Assembly (NCBI GenBank): GCA_033032175.1
Contig: CM065309.1
Span: 12,276,001 to 12,340,000 of the forward strand
From: Saturnia japonica
Taxonomy: Eukaryota; Arthropoda; Insecta; Lepidoptera; Saturniidae
Direction: 5' to 3'
Length of the DNA stretch: 64,000 nt
Position numbers and translations under genes: made by a program. The notes under the pieces were generated by a model, which was not told the DNA's origin, ran no database searches, and saw only the letters and a program-made list of their open reading frames with translations. Shown here piece after piece: positions 24,456-36,059 of the stretch; positions within the stretch are counted from its first letter, which is position 1; every line of letters begins with the position of its first letter.

Positions 24456-24472
24456 AACTGGGCCCATAACCA
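24456..24472 (-). other. Primer-binding site, half-tRNA(iMet) type
   Basis: Directly inside the 5' LTR the minus strand reads tggttatgggcccag. This is complementary to the anticodon arm of initiator tRNA-Met (ctgggcccataac) and not to a tRNA 3' end. Drosophila copia uses such an internal tRNA-iMet fragment as its primer, so the same mechanism is inferred here. Confidence 0.75.
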
Positions 24473-24473
24473 T

Positions 24474-24672
24474 TGTAGCAGATTATGAGCCGGTAGCGCA
24501 GTGGAAGTTATTTGTAGTAATAAATAAAACCAGCATATAAAAGTAAAGAACAGGAAAAAACATATATATAAGGTAGCAAAGATCTTTACACAACAACAGA
24601 CAACTGTATGACACATACCAAATTTAAAATATGGAAGATACAAATTTATTATAAAAGAGTATCTACTCAACA
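24474..24672 (-). repeat. 5' LTR of copia copy 1
   Basis: 199 bp; on the minus strand it runs from TGTTGAGTAG to ATCTGCTACA. It would carry the promoter and polyadenylation signals of the element. The duplicated aatat follows immediately at 24,673. Confidence 0.93.
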
Positions 24673-24779
24673 AATATGGGTATGGTTACAAAACATAGGT
24701 GATTGCCAACTCATTTTCAACTCGAGGGAGAGTGCAGGTAAACTCTACCGTTCAACGAATAGCGAAGCAGTAAGTAAAT

Positions 24780-25005
24780 ATACTAAGTCTAGAAAGAGGA
24801 TTAACTCTTAAAATGCAGTTGCCAGAACACACCAATAAGTGCTTCTTGTTATTCGTTTAGTTTTGTAATGAAGTATTGATGCAACAGCGATATCGCACTC
24901 AGATACTATGCTTATCGACAAGGGTTCAAATTCAATAATTATCCTGAGCTTTCGATGAACAAAAACGGCATGATGAAACCATAGTATAGCCATGAACATC
25001 TCTTA
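24780..25005. repeat. Mosaic of two SINE family 2 fragments, opposite strands
   Basis: 24,780-24,846 (ctaagtctagaaagagga..., gccagaacacacc) matches the 3' tail of SINE family 2 in minus orientation, like the start of the copy at 30,434. 24,870-25,005 (gggttcaaattc, cctgagctttcgatgaa, atgatgaaaccatagtatag) matches the head and body in plus orientation, like the copy at 63,221. The two pieces are nearly adjacent. Confidence 0.5.
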
Positions 25006-25176
25006 TCCTGCTTTCAGTTGCCACTCGGTAATTTTATTTTGCGCATGGTATGCAGTGTCATGCAGTCACAAAAAAACTTATTTTTGGAGTTAAAACCATT
25101 TCATTTCATAAATATTGTGTTTTTCTAAATATTTTGTGATGGATTGGCGACGCTATAAGTTTGAGCTACCCTGACC

Positions 25177-25206
25177 TTATTTATATATTATATATATATA
25201 TATATA
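25177..25206. repeat. AT dinucleotide microsatellite
   Basis: A run of alternating T and A across ttatatatta and (ta)n, followed by a ca/ta-rich patch. Confidence 0.85.
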
Positions 25207-25434
25207 CAGTGTATACACACATATATACACAGTAACACTAACAACGGTCCTTGACATTTTGTAAGATACTTCACCGCAATCGTTTTCATTTTGAAATTAA
25301 ACAATAAATAGGACAACAATATGTTCAACGATTTATCATTTATTAGAAAAACAATATAAATCCCATTACACAAGTGCAGTTTCAATATTACATTACGGAC
25401 AAACATTTAAATCAGTTTTAAGCTATGAACAATA

Positions 25435-26690
25435 ATGGTCAACTAATTAGAAATAACAACAAAAAAGTATAAAAAGCAATATTTTTTTAAGTATTAGTAA
25501 TTACTATTGTTATTTACGAAATAGCTACTATCCACAGCCTACCAATAGTTATAATTAATATTTAGTGGCGTATCCCTTATTTCCAATTAAAGCACTGCAA
25601 GACGTGGCATTGATTCAATCTATCAATCCAGGGGGATTGAATTCCACGCTTCAACAAATGCTTCATATAGTTCCTTTTGACTGGTGTTACTTTGTTTGAG
25701 ACTTTGTTTTTAACAATATACCAGAGATTTTCTATCGGGTTTAAATCCGGACTATTTGCTGGCCAGTCTAAAACGGATATACGCTGTTCGCTAAGGAAAC
25801 ATTCACAACAAACTGAAAGATCCAGGTTACAGGCAAATGATCGTCCGAGTAGGGAATCATTGTGTGTTCTAAGATATTTTTGTATTGCCATTGATCCATT
25901 GTACCTTCAATATTCCGAATGGGTCCAACTCCACATCAGGAAAAACACCACCAAACTTTAATGTTTCCGCCACCGTGCTTGACTATACACCTTGTGTATT
26001 TATAATTAAAAGCATTGTTTACAGGACGTCTAACATAGCGCTTTCCATCGGAATTTACCATATTTATTTTTGTTTCATCTGAAAATAACACATTTTTTCA
26101 CTCTCGTACCGTCCAATTAACATATTTTTTAGCGAATAATAATCGCTTCTCTCGGTGTTGCTTGGTAAGAGGCGGTACCTTTCGAGAGATTGTTCCAAAC
26201 AATTTAGCTTCAACTAATCTTCAGCGTATCAGTCTTGACGAGATGTTTCTCGGGTCATTAGGCAAAAAAACTTCATTTTTAATCTGGTTGGAGCCTTTAC
26301 TTGGGTCTTTTTTAACAACACGAACGATTAGCGTATCTTCTCTGAGAGAGGCTTTTCTTGGCCGAGCCTTTCTTAGAACATTTTCAACAGTTCCATGTGT
26401 TTTATAATGATCAGTTGCATTAAAAACATTCTTAATAGAACAATTTAAATGCTCAGCTATTCTTCTGTGTACGCTCAATTATGATCTATATGTAAATTAA
26501 CAATTATTTGTCTAGTTGACGCGTCCCACCTCTTATTTTTGCCCATTTTGAACAAAATAAAATTCAGATTAAATTTTGAATTGCCGCCAAAATAATAGAA
26601 AAAGCCAAGAGAGAAATGTTATGCTGCGATTTCAAAAAAAAAAAACGAGCCATGGATGCTTTTTTAAAATATGTCTAATTAGGTGTCCAA
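25435..26690 (-). mobile_element. Tc1-like transposon, degenerate
   Basis: Imperfect inverted ends: tggtcaactaattagaaata (25,436-25,455) against tggacacctaattagacata read inward from 26,689. A TA precedes the left end. The interior codes on the minus strand for a Tc1-type transposase. At about 1.26 kb it is a little shorter than typical Tc1 elements. Confidence 0.72.
25577..26546 (-). pseudogene. Tc1-like transposase (DD34E), broken
   Basis: The start is placed at MGKNKRWDAS near 26,546, which opens the paired-like DNA-binding region; a stop follows within 30 codons. The next open piece covers HRRIAEHLNCSIKNV and the GTVENVLRKARPRK linker. The middle shows SDETKINMVNSDGKRYVRR (first Asp) and VKHGGGNIKVW. 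The C-terminal 104 codons hold VLDWPANSPDLNPIENLW, with the second Asp and the final Glu at the 34-residue spacing. Several frame changes separate the pieces, so no full protein can be made. The GRPRK-like linker is the AT-hook-like region typical of the family. Confidence 0.8.
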
Positions 26691-26951
26691 GCGGCGACAA
26701 GTAACAGAAAATAAACTCCTACATGTGTAAGACTCATTTTGTAATTAAAAGTAAGATATGCTGAGCTGAGCTATGATATATTTTATGCAATTAATGAGTT
26801 TCTTATTTGAGTGGCTATATTATTGCATGATTATTAATTATTGAATGTGTATATTTTTTACGAACATTTTTACGTTGAAATTATACTTTCTTTATTCATA
26901 AGAAGTGATTCTAATTATATGACCACCACGTTTAAATACAGATTTATTATT

Positions 26952-27215
26952 GAACTAGCGGCTCAACACGCGTTTATTACGCAAATTATCTTCGTCTCGT
27001 GGTTTAATTTATACTCTTGTTATTAACAATTTCTTTTATTATAGAGGATTCTTGTAGCCAATCAATTATTGAATGACATAAACATGCCGTGTAAAATTTT
27101 TTATTAGAATCGGTGAGGCCGTTTTTGAGTTAAATCCGGACATACAAACAGAAAGACAAATTAGTTATTAGTTATTAGCAATCCAATAATAAAAATTTTT
27201 GTGTGTTCATAATCT
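26952..27215 (-). mobile_element. Helitron-like family A, fragment
   Basis: On the plus strand it begins actagcggctcaac, the complement of the ...ccgctagt end of the family, and contains ttgagttaaatccggacata followed by caaacag. Part of the body is missing. Confidence 0.5.
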
Positions 27216-27465
27216 TGCAACACTGTAAAAATAAGATTTCCCTTCCACTTGGACCGCCACCATGGTGTGATTGAGAGTGAACTATTGTGGAACTTTTATT
27301 TCTGTTAATCCAAATATCAGCATCCTAAAATTAATACAGTCCTTCAATAACAATGTCCTTCATATAGGAAGTCTATTGAGAATTTTGGAAAAAAATATTA
27401 CATATACAGACAGAACTGCGACTTATTAATATAGGATAGAATAGGAAAAAATCTATTTTACTTAA

Positions 27466-27510
27466 TCACTAGATGTGCCTGCGGCTGTACTCGCGTAAAC
27501 TACAGAATGC
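27466..27510 (-). mobile_element. Helitron-like 3' tip
   Basis: The plus strand reads actagatgtgcctgcggctg then tactcgcgtaa, the complement of a gcgag...gccgcaggcacatctagt end. Only the tip is recognised. Confidence 0.4.
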
Positions 27511-28326
27511 TGGCGGTGAAGCACACGTGCGACTCATACTGCCCTTGCTCCCTCACTCACGGCGGTCGTCTGTCGGTTATTTTAAAAACAAAAACGTTAA
27601 CGTGAGTGAACATTATAAGATAGGCATATACTATTGCTGGCTTTTTGTACGTCTTTATAAGGTCCACAATTATTTAGTACATTAATTTGATTTATATCTT
27701 ACTTAGTGTAAGTAATTTAAGCGCTCCATAAGCGTCCTTTTAAGAAATTGACTCACCATTATTTTCACTGCTTATTTCGTATGTTACATAACAAAATATT
27801 ATATCCTGGCCAGATAAAGTACTTATAAATTAAAATAAAAACCATGTAAATCAGATAAGTGGGTTTCGCGTGAAATGAACATAAACGCACAGACAGTCAG
27901 AAATACGTTGAGTCTTATTATATGTATAGACAATATGGTTATTATATAAAATAAATTATAATTGTGTTGATTGTTAGGCGAGACAATTATTGTTACGGCA
28001 CAGATAACAAGTTGATGGAATATCTCTAAAATCTCAACGCTGTTCGTTGCTAAAATATAGCCCTCGTAAGGGACAGTTCGTCGTGTAGTGGGTATTAGAC
28101 GGGACGATAAAAAGTACCATTAACGCAACGGTGGAAATTAACCCATCGTTGGAAATAGGGTTGTCTGGTACTTAAATTTGCAGATTTAGCATAACCAGAC
28201 TTAACGTTTTTAACCTATTACGAACGTAATTTTTTCCTATTTGTATATTTTGAGGTAATGGGTGAATATTATTAGTTGATTATAAGTGATAAAGTTGATA
28301 TTAGTAAAAATAACTTCTGTGCTTTA

Positions 28327-29637
28327 GTGGGCTGTTCCAAAAATTGTTAGTGAAATGAAAAATAGTTGGAATATGAATAAAGATTATTTATAGCTTTTCA
28401 AAATATTCCTCTCCAACCCCAATGCACTTATGCATTCGGGTGCACCAGCTTTTTATATTTATATATATTTAAAAAAATGTATGTTACGGGTGGTTGAGAA
28501 AAATAACCGCCAAAATTCTTTGACAGCATCTTCTGCAGTGTTCAATTTTCGCCCACGAAGCATTTTTTTACCGTGGGAAACAAAAACAAAATAGCATGGA
28601 GATATATCTGGGTGTAAGGAAGATGTGGTAACATTTGTATCACCGAAGTATTAAAATAGTCCATGGTTCTAGCAGCTGCGTGAGCGGGCGCGTTATCTTT
28701 GTGAAAAAAAAAAATGCCACGGACACCGCTCCTTGCTCGCTCGCTGTTCAACTCCACGAAAGCTTGAAGCAGACAAACTTCACAACACCGTTGACTAGAT
28801 ACTGTTCTACGATCATCTAACGGAATTGCTAGGTCAAAAAAAAACCGTTATAGTTTTTTTATTAACGCTCCAACCGCGAACAACTTTTGTGGGCAACTCG
28901 ATCTTCTTCAAACACCCATTGCGTGCACTATTGCTTCGTAAGAGGATCGTAGCTGTAGAGTCAAGTCTCGTTAGTGGTAAGTATGTAGGATACGTTTTGC
29001 AAAGTTCCTGATTTAAACTTTTCTATCATAAATTTGCAAATAAATTTGCACCAATCAACACGAGGGAAGTTTTGCTCTTCAGTAGGAAAATGAGGTATCC
29101 ATCGCGAAGCAATCATCTTAACTTCAAGGTATTCAAGCAGAACGATCGAAACTGCGCGTGATCCAATCTTAAGTTCAGCCTGAATCTCTCGATGTATAAT
29201 TTGTCTACTCTTCCGCAATATCCATTCTACCCTTTGACATTTTCATAACTTACTGCAGTTGTAGGTCGGCCGGGTCTGGAGTCATCGTTAAGGTTTCTTC
29301 CGACCACATTTTAATTCATAAAACCAATAAGTAACTGTTGCTAACGCAGGAACAGACTCCCCAAATGCAGGTTTTAAATTTTCGTGAGATTCCTTGATGG
29401 GGTAACCCTTCTTTATAATCATAAAAAAAAGTACGGAAAGCTTCCCGCGGGACGTTCATTGCTGCAAACAAAAGAAGAGTGACTTAAAATCTTTAAAAAT
29501 ATTTTAATAATAACTATACATAGATGACCAATGATTTTCACCAAAGAGATTTGAATTGAAATTAGCTATCAATTAAAAATAGCTTTAAGAAAAAGGAGAT
29601 TGTATTTATTCTATGGCTAACAATTTTCGGAACCAAC
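28327..29637 (-). mobile_element. Third mariner lineage, degenerate
   Basis: Inverted ends share gttcc(a/g)aaaattgttag: the left end is gtgggctgttccaaaaattg, and the right end read inward is gttggttccgaaaattgtta. TA flanks both sides (28,325-28,326 and 29,638-29,639). The minus-strand interior holds a transposase unlike either of the other mariners in the window. Confidence 0.75.
28430..29462 (-). pseudogene. Mariner transposase, third lineage, broken
   Basis: N-terminal pieces: MNVPREAFRTFFYDYKEG (near 29,462) and, in another frame, FGESVPALATVTYWFYELK, the first helix-turn-helix region. Then ILRKSRQIIHREIQAELKIG (second helix-turn-helix) and the linker-like SRWIPHF. The catalytic region gives FHKDNAPAHAAARTMDY with the second Asp, and a decayed HLPYTQIYLHAILFLFPTVK, where the expected SPDL...D is lost, so the third catalytic residue is gone. 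The end runs on to about 28,430. Frameshifts occur throughout. Confidence 0.75.
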
Positions 29638-29754
29638 TAGGTACTTAGTTGTGTTACAATTTAGTTTATGTACGTTTTCTGTTAGTATCAAGCAAACAAA
29701 AAGGTTAATAAAGATATATTTATTATTAACAAAAAGGATTCACTGCCCTTTCAA

Positions 29755-30095
29755 AGAGGGCTATGTTTGGTGTTTATCTGCGAGATCGAATCACAAATGA
29801 GGAGATTCGCAGAAGAATCAAAGTCACCGATACAGCTCTAAGAATAGCTAGACTTAAGTGGCAGCGGGCGGGGCACTTAGATAGTAGAACGGATGGCCAA
29901 ATAGTTCTCGAGTGGCGGCCACGTACTGGAAGATTCAGCGTGGGTAGACCCCCACATGGTGGACCAATGAACTGTTAAAGGTTGCAGTAAAGCCGCTGGA
30001 TCCAGACAGCCAGGACTGGTCGTTGTGGCGATCTTAGGGGTAGGTCTATGTCCAGTAGAGGACGTCTTCCGTCAGACATGATGAACAAGTTATCT
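29755..30095 (+). mobile_element. RTE-like LINE 3' fragment
   Basis: A 71-codon open frame reads RITNEEIRRRIKVTDTALRI, then LKWQRAGHLDSRTDG, then VLEWRPRTGRFSVGRPP, the well-known C-terminal sequence of lepidopteran RTE-like LINE polyproteins. The DNA continues through gttgcag...ggatccagacagccaggactgg, tcgttgtggcgatctta and ggtctatgtccagtagagga to the end of the element. A stop replaces the end of the conserved W-T-D motif. The endonuclease and RT core are absent, so this is a 5'-truncated copy. Confidence 0.75.
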
Positions 30096-30433
30096 TCACA
30101 TACAAGAACACTTATAATTCTATGATCTTGAGATAGCATTTTCTTTCTTTCATAATTTTTTATCAACTCCTAAATTGCTTTCGCTCGTTATTCATGTAAG
30201 TATATTTACTCTTATTTATTGATAACACATAAATTAAATTTGTGGTGAGTTGAGGATATAAAAAAAAATTAAAAAGTAACAAAAGATTCGGCAAATTATT
30301 TATATTGCAGGTGGGTTACAATCAATATAACTGAAGTAAGTAAGTAGGCAATAAAGAATATTAGTTTATTTTTTTAGTTCTATATAGGTTTAGCTTTATG
30401 GTTATAATTTCATCTGATATTTAGTGTCGGTGT

Positions 30434-30693
30434 GGCCCAAGATGATAATACACTAAGTCTAGAGGAGGAACTGGCTCTAAAGTGTAGCTACCAGAACACA
30501 CCTATAGGTGCTTGGCGACATTTTTCAACCTGAGGGTGGTAGCTAGTCAGGTTGGTATTAGAAAATACCTTATCACTATGCTTTGGTTTTATCACAATAT
30601 TTCCTTCATCAAGATCTCAGGCTCGTTACAGGAATTCAAACTGACGTCGATTGACGCAGTGTTCGTACATGTTACCACTGAACCATCATTGTA
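30434..30693 (-). repeat. SINE family 2, near-complete copy
   Basis: In reverse orientation it matches the SINE at 63,221-63,470 along its length: aactggctct, gaacacacctataggtgctt, caacctgagggtggtagcta, catcaagatctcaggctcgt, and the tRNA-like head with the complement of the B box (ttcaaact). A purine-rich patch lies on the tail side. Confidence 0.7.
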
Positions 30694-31182
30694 ATGAAGG
30701 TGGTGTCACCAAACGTAATTTAAAATGATTTATATTTTCGATGCTTAGATTATCGATTTGAATCAAAATCCTTTTTTAAAATATATTCTTATGACCAAAT
30801 AGGTATAAGGTTGCAGACTATAATATATTGTGTCATGAAATACCACGGTTAATATATGGAAGTAGTGCAATATTTTTCAATTTGAATCTTATACAAACAA
30901 GTCTGTATTGCCAAGAACTGATATAATAATACAAGCGTTGAACAAAGACTTAAGTAAAGTACGACGAATCAAATTATGTTTGAGCGTGGGTTAGTATTCA
31001 TATAAATAAAGAAGTCTGCATATATACCTATTCAAACAGTCACTCCAATATTGTATACATAAATTCTCGCATTCTTCCATAACACGTATAAATTAGGTGT
31101 TATTAATAACGTAATAAATTAAAATAGTATTTACCAGCAGAGTGGTAAAATACAACACAAAGTAATTAGCAGCACAGCAGAT

Positions 31183-31432
31183 ATGCTGGGTGGCAGAACC
31201 TGACTATTGTTTCCGACTGGATAGCGATCACCTTATCCAAAACCCCGTCACCGTCATTTCTTTTGGTTTGTCGCGTTTCGGGTTAAGCCAGTGTAGACCG
31301 GCGATGGATTACCAATCTGTTGGTGGTTATCGATATTTTTGAATTGTATAGTGCTTCATTGCATCAGACACAGTACCGAACACTTTGCCGTCCTAATGTA
31401 GGTACTTATATAATAAAGGCAGAATTGATAGT
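31183..31432 (+). repeat. Unnamed dispersed repeat family 3, copy 2
   Basis: Matches 9,145-9,350 and 43,708-44,017: gactggatagcgatcacc, tttggtttgtcgcgtttcgg, agccagtgtagac, gcttcattgcatcagacaca and ...ttatataataaa at the end. Confidence 0.6.
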
Positions 31433-33355
31433 TTAAAACCCCATTATTTAAAATAATTTTATTTAGCTCAGATCTCTTCTAAGAACTCTGATTGACTTGT
31501 AAAAATAAATTGTAAAAGGAAACGGGTGTTTCTGGGCCCAGAATGTAATTACTTGAAGTATAGTAATTATAAAATAAATTATACCTATTTTTGTATTTAT
31601 AAATGTAAAATATCATCACAATTTACAATCTACAAAATGAGAAAACTAATAAGTAAGGTAAGTAGTATGTACAAAATTATTGGTAATTAATTATTTATGT
31701 AAAGGAATTCAATCCATGCAAAAATAGAACAACGCCGATTATCAGATAATTAAAGAAAAGAATAAAAAAATTTAGAATAAAAAATTAAAAAAAGTAGAAT
31801 TTACGTAATACAAATAAATCTTAAAATCGATTTATGTTAACAAATCGATTCAATAGTTATCTATTTATCGAAACTGTATTTTTAGTCTGTGCTCAGTATT
31901 GACTTTTGAAGGCTCTGAACTTGAGGATTTTTTGGCGGGATCTTGAAGTGACATGTTGTGGTTTTTATTTTTAATTCATTTACTTAGGTTTTTGACCCTA
32001 TATTATGTAATATTGGTAGCGTTTTGGCATGATATAGTTTAGTTTTTGTGCATAAGTGAAGTGGATTATAAATATAAATTGAAAGCATGCATTTTGAGAT
32101 CCCAAAATACTCCCAAGAAAGTTCAAACAAGGGAGCCACCATCTTGTGACGATACTGAAATCGTTATAAGACAGGTAGTCTATAGACTATATTCACTTGG
32201 TAATGGCAGTAATAGCCTTCATTAAAGTGGACTACTTGCCAAGTTAGGAAGAAGAAGAAGAAGCTTTGAACCCCAATACTCCTGTGCATAGGTAAATCTC
32301 CAGTGCTGTGCAGATGTGGATCACTCATTTCGTAATTTAATTTTTAATTTCTTTGCCTGTTTATAAGATTTGTGACTTTCTTAAAGCCCTCACACTTTAA
32401 AAATATAATAAACATAACTCTATATCAAAAATATCAACCGTATTTGAAAACTGTTCGTTTAATTGTATTTTATTACATGACGTCACTTTTATGAAATATG
32501 TTAAAAACTCTGCTTTCAGATTGGTAAAATCCGCAAAATTTTCGGTGATTGTTTAATAATTATATTATTACACTTCTCTTTTTATCCAGGCCCAAGATTT
32601 CATACATTTTGTTGTAATATAATATAGTTGGATTTGATAATGAATGAAGTTGAAATTGTACTTATTTACGCATAATATGTGACTAGACTCGGTAGGTTTT
32701 TTAATTTCACAAAACTTAATGTATAGTCTAACGGTAAGTAGGTACATAGATAATATTTCATTACCATCAAAATATTAATATTTCTGTAAAAGTAAATTAT
32801 GTTTATTGTATAGAGGATTTGTCTATGCAAGAGGTATTATTTTTAATCTTAGAATTCAGCCCTCGTAATAGCAAATGTAGTACTTGCAAAATAGCGGTTT
32901 CGAAAAAATTTTTTTTTTATCTCTATGGTAACTTATCAGTTAAACCCTAATATTTTGTTATTGTAAAAGATACATGATAAATGAGTTATTATTTAGTTTA
33001 TTTTTGATGCCGGTTTTTCTGATGTAGTGTGTTAAAAAGTTGATTACTGCACTTTAGCCTTGTCTTTCTCTTTCTTAGGGAATACAACAAAATAATAAGG
33101 TGCAATGCAGTGTACGAGTACTGCAATTTTATCTAGTAAATACATTTACTGCATCGACCACTAGTAAAACTAAATACTTAATACATCATAAATAAAAGAC
33201 GTAATGCAGTGTAGACCGATTTCCTAAACATTTGTATAGAAAAATAAAAAATAGCAAGAATAATGTACATATAAAAAATCCTTTTTTAATATTTTAACTC
33301 TCTTTACTTGCTTGTTTTAACGTTTATAATATTTTGTGATCTTATTGTAGTAGGT
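31433..33355. other. AT-rich stretch, nothing recognised
   Basis: About 1.9 kb. Includes a short GAA microsatellite at about 32,247-32,265 (gaagaagaagaagaag) and no coding signal. Confidence 0.4.
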
Positions 33356-33860
33356 ACTAGCGATGTGCCTGCAGCCCCCCCGTACGCTTTTGTTATTACG
33401 TTGTAGTTATTTGCATTCTGTAATTTTATTTTTACCCATATTGTTGACAATTCACATTCTGTGCCAATTGACGAATGGCATACATTTTCTGTGTACAATT
33501 TTAATCAAAATCGGTTGAAAATGATTATTCAATTGTACAATTTCTAATGTATCATTGACGACTCTTATAGCCTCTCAATTATGGTATAATGTATGCTTTG
33601 CGTCTACAAAATTTGATAAAAATCGTTCAAGAATTAACGAAAATAGGTTTTTTGTAACGATTTCTAAAAGTAACACTGAATTATTTTTTAAATTTAATTT
33701 AATACCCTATCAATTGACCAATGAAATAAGAATCCCGTGTTCAGAATTTTATAAGAATCAATGAAGTCGCTTTTGATTTAAATTCGGACATACAAACAGA
33801 CAGCCAAAAAAATTTTTAAAGTTCGTGATTAGTATCTTTCATATAGTGTGTCGCCTATCG
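33356..33860 (-). mobile_element. Helitron-like family A, copy in reverse
   Basis: The plus strand begins actagcgatgtgcctgcag and contains tgattcttataaaattctga (reverse strand), the caattgaccaatgaaataag block, and ttaaattcggacatacaaac. The order mirrors the copies at 7,130 and 60,075. Confidence 0.6.
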
Positions 33861-35297
33861 AGAAATTTTAGAAACATATTAAAAGTACAGATAGGACTAC
33901 GGATTTATTAATAAATACAGATAATTAAATATGAATAAATAATACTGAAAAGTACATAACCTAAAGGAACAGGTAAGACTCAAAAAGTAGGAAAGAGTAG
34001 TCAAGATATTTATGAAATAATAGTAAAAATCAAAATTTAAAAATAATCTCTAATATCTATGTTTATTAAGCAAAGTATATCAGAAACAATAGAGTTATTA
34101 AAAATAAAATTGAATTTGTTCTCTATACTTCCACAATGACAGTATCTTCTAAATATACACTGATTATGATTTTATTTATGCTGAAGTAAATTGAATGAAA
34201 ACATTACAGTTACTTCCCCTGTAATTGTTACCTGCACGCGATCAATGAAATGAAAATATCCTACTTTTCCTGCTATTTGTAAGTAATTGCTTTTGAAATT
34301 GATGGTGAAAGTTATCAATTGACATAAAAGAATCTCCTAGTTCAAGATACTTTAATTTAATAGTTTTTTGCATATATTTTGGAACCGTTTACAATAAAAA
34401 AAAAAAACAAATGTAAATATGCCTAATTATTTTTCGAGATTTACACAGTTGTGACTATATCGATTACCCATCTTCTCTGTGGTAACCGTTGATCTTGGGA
34501 TTATATAATATATAAAAAACAATCCTTGGCACTATAATAACTTTCTGTAAATCAGCTGAATAATATATTTTTCTGGGATCTAGAGTACATACCTCAACAT
34601 TACTAACAGCAACTAAACATTTAAAACAACAAAAATGCAATCATTTGATACTATTAATATAATGAATACTGCATTCTAACTTTGTATTACTGCATTTTAT
34701 TATGTATGTGATCATTACTACATCTATGCAAACAACATCATACAATTTTCACACAAATGCTCCATTTTTCCTAATTATTCCATAAACGTCCAAAAAGATT
34801 TTCTATATGTAGATGTGGATCTTGTAGAAACCTTGTACTTGTGTGTATTATTGTTCCTTCGCCATTCCTGCACGCAAAATGGAACAATAAAAAAGTTTGG
34901 CAACCCACATAGATTTTTAGCTAATAAAACCAACCACTTTAGAAAGTTTAACGTTTGCTGTAAGAAATCATAACAAGAGAAAGGAAAAATCTTTTATAAT
35001 CTGAGTTTAAGAATACCTTCATTTTATAATAATCAAATATAAATGGAGGGTTCTGTTTATAAGTTCTTAATACGTACACACTGTTTATTTTTACAAAATT
35101 TTATTGATTGAAGCTTTCAAGCCTAATTAATTAATCCCTAAAGATTATATTGAAAATATTTATTTTATAAATTTTCTTTTAAATATAAGAATTTAGTCAG
35201 TTATATGCTGATATTAGCGATTCGACCCAGCTTCGCACGGGTACAATTTATAATGTGGTGATTTAGAGTTTAACGCTTTAATATTGATAGTTCATCA
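33861..35297. other. AT-rich stretch, nothing recognised
   Basis: No gene seen. A short repeat-like patch, cagcttcgcacgggtaca (35,229-35,246), looks like a remnant of a common lepidopteran repeat. Confidence 0.35.
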
Positions 35298-35540
35298 CTA
35301 CCTCATTAGCCTAGTGGTCCTAAACGTGACTGCTATGCTCCAGGTCCTAGGTATGATTTCCTGGTCGAGCAAAGGGATGTTGGGGTTTTCTATGAAATTT
35401 TCAGTATCAGCTCGGAGTTTGGCTATGTGCTCGATTAATGACAATAGCTCGACCCCTATTACATGGAACCTAAAACGTAACTATGGGTGTACGCCTTTGC
35501 CTAACCCTTCGAAGATACAGGCGTAATGGTATGTTATGTA
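35298..35540 (+). repeat. tRNA-derived SINE, family 1, copy 2
   Basis: Head cctcattagcctagtggtcc (A box) with a decayed B box (ggtatgatttcc), then the family body (gtcgagcaaaggg, aatttt cagtatcagctcggagtttgg, tagctcgacccctattacatgg) and the 3' end acccttcgaagatacaggcg. Less conserved than copy 1 in the tRNA-like part. Confidence 0.75.
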
Positions 35541-36059
35541 CCTAAATAGTTACGAAAAGTGCGCTTAGCTCGCAACGCGTAATTCATTATAGGTGCGGAA
35601 TGCCAGCCAACTGACCACGACCGTTTTGCTGAAAGGGTTTTATTTGGTCGTGCGTAATATTGAATTCGTGATATCATGTACGTTACTCATTTAAATGGAA
35701 AACTGTAAAGGACAATTTAAATCTATATTAAATGCCTAAGTTAACTTACAAACTTATTTGGATAAATATTAATACTGCATTGGAGAAAATAGCTTTGCAA
35801 ATAATTAATATTTTTAGTTATTATGTTGAAGATATAAATGAATACATGGAGTAAATCATAGGAGATTTTGGCGTGTTCAATAATAATGCTAGTAAGTAGG
35901 GCTATAGCACATTTACTTTGTAATAAAATAATACAGGTTTTAGTACATAACGTGACGTGAAACCAACCGTCTGAATTTCATATGTCTATCTGATATGTCA
36001 TCACCTAAGTATTTTTAATATTAACAATAAGAAACAGCCAGTACAAAAATAGTGGCGAA
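35541..36059. other. Flank that may include gypsy LTR remains
   Basis: No coding signal. The part nearest 36,060 could be the 3' LTR of the gypsy fragment, but no second LTR exists in the window to prove it. Confidence 0.3.

Larger units (their letters stand above)
19951..24672 (-). mobile_element. Full-length Ty1/copia retrotransposon (copy 1)
   Basis: A complete 4,722-bp LTR retrotransposon. It has 199-bp LTRs at both ends (two differences seen between them) and TG...CA-type ends, except that the outer CA of the left LTR has become CG. A 5-bp target duplication, aatat, lies at 19,946-19,950 and 24,673-24,677. The minus strand carries a primer site, one gag-pol frame in the copia order (gag, protease, integrase, reverse transcriptase, RNase H) and a polypurine tract. 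Near-identical LTRs point to a young insertion, yet the frame carries several lesions. Two further, rearranged copies of the family lie at 44,631-50,990. Confidence 0.95.
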
